Assembly: GCF_014356525.2 (NCBI RefSeq) | Contig: NC_052518.1 | Span: 100,870,767-100,934,766, forward strand | Direction of reading: 5' to 3' | DNA: 64,000 bases | Source of the DNA: Nilaparvata lugens | Taxonomy: Eukaryota > Arthropoda > Insecta > Hemiptera > Delphacidae | Part shown: positions 58,029 to 64,000 of the stretch, piece after piece | Layout of the letters: the number at the start of each line of letters is the position of its first letter | Numbering within the stretch: the first letter of the stretch is position 1 | Made by a program: the position numbers and the translations under genes | Notes under the pieces: generated by a model | What the model was told of the DNA's origin: nothing | What the model saw: the letters and a program-made list of their open reading frames with translations, nothing else | Database searches by the model: none

Positions 58029-61000
58029 GACCTCTACTCTTGTGCAGGTTCCACGTTTTGAGCACCTCTGGTTCAGGAGTTATAATTGTTTTTTTGATTT
58101 ACCATATAGTACAGGAGACATACTATGAGTGGAATTACTTGAGAACTGTGATGGCTCAAAACGTCAATTTCTGCTGAATGTTACTTCTCATAGACCTCTA
58201 CTCTTGTGCAGGTTTACACGTTTTGAGCACCTCTGGTTAGGAGTTATAATTGATTTTTTGATTAACCATATAGTACATGTACATACTATGAGTGGGAATT
58301 ACTGAGAACTGTGATGGCTCAAAACGTCATTTCTGCTGAGAGTAGCTTCTCATGGACCTCTACTCTTGTGCAGGTTTACACGTTTTGAGCACCTCTAGTT
58401 CAGAAATTATAATTGATTTTTTGATTAACCATATAGTACATGTACATACTATGAGTGGAATTACTTGAGAACTGTGATGGCTCAAAACGTCAATTTCTGC
58501 TGAAGTAGCTTCTCATAGACCTCTACTCTGTGCAGGTTTCCACGTTTTGAGCACCTCTGGTTAGGAGTTATAATTGATTTTTTGATTAACCATATAGTAC
58601 ATGGACATACTATGAGTGGGAATTACTTGAGACTGTGATGGCTCAAAACGTCAATTCTGCTGAGAGTAGCTTCCCATAGACCTCTACTCTGTGCAGGTTT
58701 CCACGTTTTGAGCACCTCTAGTTCAGAAATTATAATTGATTTTTTGATTTACTAAATAGTACATGAAACATACTATGAATGGGAATTACTTGAGAACTGT
58801 GATGGCTCAAAACGTCAATTTCTGCTGAAGTACTTCTCATAGACCTCTACTCTTGTGCAGGTTTCCACGTTTTGAGCACCTCTGTTTAGGAGTTATGATT
58901 GTTTTTTTGATTTACCATATAGTACATGGACATACTATGAGTGGAATTACTTGAGAACTGTGATGGCTCAAAACGTCAATTTCTTCTGAGAGTAGCTCTC
59001 ATAGACCTCTACTCTTGTGCAGGTTTCACGTTTTGAGCACCTCTGGTTCAGGAGTTATAATTGATTTTTTGATTTACCATATAGTACATGGTACATACTA
59101 TGAGTGGGAATTACTTGAGAACTGTGATGGCTCAAAACGTCAATTTCTGCTGAGAGTAGCTTCTCATAGACCTCTACTCTTGTGCAGTTTCCACGTTTTG
59201 AGCACCTCTGGTTCAGGAGTTATAATTGATTTTTTGATTTACCATATAGTACATGAGACATACTATGAGTGGGAATTACTTGAGAACTGTGATGGCTCAA
59301 AACGTCAATTTCTGCTGAGAGTAGCTTCTCATAGACCTCTACTCTTGTGCAGGTTTCCACGTTTTGAGCACCTCTGGTTTAGGAGTTATGATTGATTTTT
59401 TGATTTACCATATAGTACATGGACATACTATGAGTGGGAATTACTTGAGAACTGTGATGGCTCAAAACGTCAATTTCTGCTGAGAGTAGCTTCTCATAGA
59501 CCTCTACTTTGTGCAGGTTTCCACGTTTTGAGCACCTCTGGTTTAGGAGTTATAATTGATTTTTTGATTACCATATAGTACATGGTACATACTATGAGTG
59601 GGAATTACTTGAGAACTGTGATGGCTCAAAACGTCAATTTCTGCTGAGAGTAGCTTCTCATAGACCTCTACTCTTGTGCAGGTTCCACGTTTTGAGCACC
59701 TCTGTTTAGGAGTTATAATTGTTTTTTGATTTACCATATAGTACATGGTACATACTATGAGTGGGAATTACTTGAGAACTGTGATGGCTCAAAACGTCAA
59801 TTTCTGCTGAGAGTAGCTTCTCATAGACCTCTACTCTTGTGCAGGTTTCCACGTTTTGAGCACCTCTGGTTCAGGAGTTATAATTGATTTTTTGATTTCC
59901 ATATAGTACAGGAGACATACTATGAGTGGGAATTACTTGAGAACTGTGATGGCTCAAAACGTCAATTTCTGCTGAGAGTAGCTTCTCATGACCTCTACTC
60001 TTGTGCAGGTTTCCACGTTTTGAGCACCTCTAGTTCAGGAGTTATAATTGATTTTTTGATTTCCATATAGTACATGGACATACTATGAGTGGGAATTACT
60101 TGAGAACTGTGATGGCTCAAAACGTCAATTTCTGCTGAGAGTAGCTTCTCATAGACCTCTACTCTTGTGCAGGTTTCCACGTTTTGAGCACCTCTGGTTC
60201 AGGAGTTATAATTGATTTTTTGATTTCCATATAGTACATGGTACATACTATGAGTGGGATTACTTGAGAACTGTGATGGCTCAAAACGTCAATTTCTGCT
60301 GAGAGTAGCTTCTCATGGACCTCTACTCTTGTGCAGTTTCCACGTTTTGAGCACCTCTGACCTCTACTCTTGTGCAGGTTTCCACGTTTTGAGCACCTCT
60401 GGTTTAGGAGTTTAATTGATTTTTTGATTTACCATATAGTACATGTACATACTATGAGTGGGAATTACTTGAGAACTGTGATGGCTCAAAACGTCAATTT
60501 CTGCTGAGAGTAGCTTCTCATAGACCTCTACTCTTGTGCAGGTTTCCACGTTTTGAGCACCTCTGGTTCAGGAGTTATAATTGATTTTTTGATTACCATA
60601 TAGTACATGGACATACTATGAGTGGGAATTACTGAGAACTGTGATGGCTCAAAACGTCATTTCTGCTGAGAGTAGCTCTCATAGACCTCTACTCTTGTGC
60701 AGTTTCCACGTTTTGAGCACCTCTGGTTAGGAGTTATAATTGATTTTTTGATTTCCATATAGTACATGGACATACTATGAGTGGGATTACTTGAGAACTG
60801 TGATGGCTCAAAACGTCAATTTCTGCTGAGAGTAGCTCTCATAGACCTCTACTCTTGTGCAGGTTTACACGTTTTGAGCACCTCTGGTTAGGAGTTATAA
60901 TTGATTTTTTGATTTACCATATAGTACATGGTACATACTATGAGTGGGAATTACTTGAGAACTGTGATGGCTCAAAACGTCAATTTCTGCTGAGAGTAGC

Positions 61001-61855
61001 TCTCATAGACCTCTACTCTTGTGCAGGTTTCCACGTTTTGAGCACCTCTGGTTTAGGAGTTATGATTGATTTTTTGATTTACCATATAGTACATGGTACA
61101 TACTATGAGTGGGAATTACTTGAGAACTGTGATGGCTCAAAACGTCAATTTCTGCTGAATGTTACTTCTCATAGACCTCTACTCTTGTGCAGGTTTCCAC
61201 GTTTTGAGCACCTCTGGTTTAGGAGTTATAATTGATTTTTTGATTTACCATATAGTACATGGTACATACTATGAGTGGGAATTACTTGAGAACTGTGATG
61301 GCTCAAAACGTCAATTTCTGCTGAGAGTAGCTTCTCATAGACCTCTACTCTTGTGCAGGTTTACACGTTTTGAGCACCTCTGGTTTAGGAGTTATAATTG
61401 ATTTTTTGATTTACCATATAGTACATGGTACATACTATGAGTGGGAATTACTTGAGAACTGTGATGGCTCAAAACGTCAATTTCTGCTGAGAGTAGCTTC
61501 TCATAGACCTCTACTCTTGTGCAGGTTTCCACGTTTTGAGCACCTCTGGTTCAGGAGTTATAATTGATTTTTTGATTTACCATATAGTACATGGTACATA
61601 CTATGAGTGGGAATTACTTGAGAACTGTGATGGCTCAAAACGTCAATTTCTGCTGAGAGTAGCTTCTCATAGACCTCTACTCTTGTGCAGGTTTCCACGT
61701 TTTGAGCACCTCTAGTTTTGAGAACTGTGATGGCTCAAAACGTCAATTTCTGCTGAGAGTAGCTTCTCATAGACCTTTACACTTGTGCAGGTTTCCACGT
61801 TTTGAGCAACTCTAGTTCAGGAGTTATAATTGATTTTTTGATTTACTATATAGTT
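58029..61855. repeat. Right arm: 166-bp tandem repeat, about 23 units
   Basis: Inverted relative to the left arm. Between about 58040 and 60900 many units lack single bases relative to the consensus (for example GTACATGTACAT for GTACATGGTACAT, TCTGTGCAG for TCTTGTGCAG). Units from 60900 onward are mostly clean. A shortened unit with the fusion CTAGTTTTGAGAAC lies at 61710. Confidence 0.92.
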
Positions 61856-62830
61856 AGCATTAAGTTAGCTCTCCAATTTTCGAGACGTCATATCTCAAAA
61901 ACTCTGGGTGCTCAAAACGAAATAAAAGTTGCTCAAATCAGCTCAAAACGAGCTCAAAACGATGGTGTGTTTACTTTTTCGATTTCAAAAAGTGGAGAGC
62001 TGGCATTAAGTTGGCTCTCCAATTTTTGAGTCGTCATATCTCGAAAACGGTGGGTGCTCAAAACAAAATAAAAGTTGCTCAAATCAGCTCAAAACGAGCT
62101 CAAAACGATGGCGTGTTTACTTTTTCGATTTTAAAAAGTGGAGAGCTGGCATTAAGTTGGCTCTCCAATTTTTGAGATGTCATATCTCGAAAACGGTGGG
62201 TGCTCAAAACGAAATAAAAGTTGCTCAAATCAGCTCAAAACGAGCTCAAAACGATGGCGTGTTCACTTCTTTGATTCCGAAAAGTGGAGAGCTGGCATTA
62301 AGTTGGCTCTCCAATTTTTGAGACGTCATATCTCAAAAACGGTGGGTGCTCAAAACGAAATAAAAGTTGCTCAAATCAGCTCAAAACGAGCTCAAAACGA
62401 TGGCATGTTTGTTTTTTCGATTTCGAAAAGTGGAGAGCTGCTCTCCAATTTTTGAAACGTCATATCTCGAAAACGGTGGGTGCTCAAAACGAAATAAAAG
62501 TTGCTCAAATCAGCTCAAAACGAGCTCAAAACGATGGCGTGTTTAGTTTTTCGATTTCGAAAAGTGGAGAGCTGCTCTCCAATTTTTGAAACGTCATATC
62601 TCGAAAACGGTGGGTGCTCAAAACGAAATAAAAGTTGCTCAAATCAGCTCAAAACGAGCTCAAAACGATGGCGTGTTTAGTTTTTCGATTTCGAAAAGTG
62701 GAGAGCTGGCATTAAGTTGGCTCTCCAATTTTTGAGACGTCATATCTCAAAAACGGTGGGTGCTCAAAACGAAATAAAAGTTGCTCAAATCAGCTCAAAA
62801 CGAGCTCAAAACGATGGCGTTGAGAGATTT
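61856..62830. repeat. Right arm: 146-bp tandem repeat, 7 units
   Basis: AAAACGATGG recurs at about 61954, 62102, 62248, 62394, 62528, 62663 and 62811, complementary to the left-arm array with one extra unit. The outermost unit passes into the unique tip (TTGAGAGATTTCAAAAATAT) shared with the left end. Confidence 0.92.
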
Positions 62831-62867
62831 CAAAAATATTTTAGTGGAGAGCCAACTTAATGTTGGT

Positions 62868-62938
62868 GCATTAAGAACTTGTTCTTCTAACTCAACAGTC
62901 TTAGTAGATCGGGGTCTGCCTGCATAAATGTGCTCTTT
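62868..62938 (-). pseudogene. Mariner/IS630-like transposase, N-terminal part right of the Foldback element
   Basis: Begins with the second GCATTAAGA. On the minus strand it reads KEHIYAGRPRSTKTVELEEQ and then VLNA, which continues directly and in frame into the fragment left of the element (IYEHPEKN...). It is cut by the N gap after 71 bases. It shows that the 18.5 kb between is an insertion. Confidence 0.88.
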
Positions 62939-63038
62939 NNNNNNNNNNNNNNNNNNNNNNNNNNNNNNNNNNNNNNNNNNNNNNNNNNNNNNNNNNNNNN
63001 NNNNNNNNNNNNNNNNNNNNNNNNNNNNNNNNNNNNNN
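62939..63038. other. Scaffold gap, 100 N
   Basis: Exactly 100 N. Left of it is mariner-like flank; right of it is Foldback interior. The flank of the insertion is therefore not continued beyond the gap. Confidence 0.98.
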
Positions 63039-64000
63039 ATTAATCGGTTGATAACTGATAACTATATTTTGTTCATACAAAATTAAAAGAAAATAATACA
63101 ACTTTTTCAAAAATACCTTCTACTTCTTTTTTAAATACAATAAACCTCTAATATTATGAAACCAATCAAATAAATTGAAAGAAATATGAATTCAAGGGCT
63201 TACTCCTATCTCCTGGTGGAAATTCAAAATAAATAAACATCAGTGACCTCTACTCTTGTGCAGGTTTCCACGTTTTGAGCACCTCTAGTTCAGAAATTAT
63301 AATTGATTTTTTGATTTACTAAATAGTACATGAAACATACTATGAATGGGAATTACTTGAGAACTGTGATGGCTCAAAACGTCAATTTCTGCTGAAAGTT
63401 ACTTCTCATAGACCTCTACTCTTGTGCAGGTTCCCACGTTTTGAGCACCTCTGGTTTAGGAGTTATGATTGTTTTTTTGATTTTCCATATAGTACAGGAG
63501 ACATACTATGAGTGGGAATTACTTGAGAACTGTGATGGCTCAAAACGTCAATTTCTGCTGAGAGTAGCTTCTCATAGACCTCTACTTTTGAGCAGGTTTC
63601 CACGTTTTGAGCACCTCTGGTTCAGGTGTTATGATTGATTTTTTGATTAACCATATAGTACATGGTACATACTATGAGTGGGAATTACTTGAGAACTGTG
63701 ATGGCTCAAAACGTCAATTTCTGCTGAGAGTAGCTTCTCATAGACCTCTACTCTTGTGCAGGTTCCCACGTTTTGAGCACCTCTGGTTTAGGAGTTATGA
63801 TTGTTTTTTTGATTTTCCATATAGTACAGGAGACATACTATGAGTGGGAATTACTTGAGAACTGTGATGGCTCAAAACGTCAATTTCTGCTGAGAGTAGC
63901 TTCTCATAGACCTCTACTTTTGTGCAGGTTTCCACGTTTTGAGCACCTCTGGTTCAGGTGTTTTAATTGATTTTTTAATTTACCATATAGTACATGAAAC
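63039..64000. repeat. Foldback 5' flank and 166-bp array after the gap
   Basis: The first 200 bases match 56336 and 57823 onward (with ATATGAATTC for ATATAAATTC). 166-bp units then run to the window end. The first monomer (AGTTCAGAAATTATAATTG, then TACTAAATAGTACATGAAAC) matches the one at 56560, not 58060. It is a second element copy or another assembly of the same one. Confidence 0.85.

Larger units (their letters stand above)
44347..62867 (-). mobile_element. Foldback (FB/NOF-like) transposon, 18.5 kb, apparently intact termini
   Basis: Ends are ACCAACATTAAGTTGGCTCT on the left and its exact complement on the right, with a perfect 9-bp duplication. Inverted arms of about 3.2 kb (left) and 4.8 kb (right) consist of a short unique tip, then 146-bp tandem units, then 166-bp tandem units. 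The core encodes a NOF-like transposase on the minus strand. Drosophila FB elements have the same plan: long inverted repeats made of tandem subrepeats, 9-bp duplications, and a NOF-type ORF in some copies. The core also holds a truncated LINE and a tandem duplication of the transposase 5' region. An insertion into a mariner-like ORF, intact coding frame and matching termini all point to recent movement (inference). Confidence 0.88.

Noticed and set aside
59015..61567. 126-codon and 65-80-codon ORFs in the right arm
   Set aside because: Same satellite artefact; the longer ones exist only where a missing base happens to keep the frame.

Overview
The window looks like eukaryotic, AT-rich, intron-containing DNA from an insect. 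A hemipteran, possibly a planthopper, is my best guess from the style of its transposons; this is not proven. It holds very few host genes and is dominated by nested mobile elements, miniature inverted-repeat elements (MITEs) and satellite-like arrays. Two runs of exactly 100 N (26974-27073 and 62939-63038) mark scaffold joins.

Layout. 1-1655: 3' part of a non-LTR retrotransposon with a frameshifted reverse transcriptase. 1653-9960: three direct copies of a 0.9-1.7 kb repeat; the third is split by a 2.85 kb non-autonomous hAT element with a perfect 8-bp target duplication. 10.3-11.6 kb: inverted retrotransposon tails enclosing palindromic MITEs and a tRNA-derived SINE. 13.6-16.9 kb: a coiled-coil gene and possible extra exons. 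17.4-19.4 kb: a cluster of short palindromic MITEs. 19978-31107 (minus): a spliced gene for a leucine-rich-repeat (LRR) protein, with LRRNT exon, small middle exon and large LRR/LRRCT exon. Its second intron spans a 3,035-bp stretch present twice around the first N gap, which is almost certainly an unmerged contig overlap. 31.2-43 kb: MITEs, a 2.0 kb palindromic DNA element with CAGGCGCGGATCCAGG ends, a 1.2 kb purine-rich duplication, and SINE and mariner scraps.

The standout is 44347-62867: an 18.5 kb Foldback-type (FB/NOF-like, Mutator superfamily) transposon. It has identical outward termini, a perfect 9-bp target duplication (GCATTAAGA), and sits inside the transposase ORF of a mariner/IS630-like element. 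Its kilobase-scale inverted arms are built from two tandem repeats, a 146-bp unit outside and a 166-bp unit inside, both rich in the word GCTCAAAACG. Its core carries an intact 1083-codon ORF that combines a Mutator/NOF-like DDE transposase with a C-terminal domain resembling a ubiquitin-specific protease (C19). A 5'-complete, 3'-truncated two-ORF LINE lies between the left arm and the transposase, and the transposase 5' end is tandemly duplicated with 1,489-bp spacing. The sequence after the second gap begins again inside a copy of this element.

The cellular genes (coiled-coil and LRR) show no functional link to each other; most of the window records transposon nesting, palindrome formation and assembly breakage around repeats.
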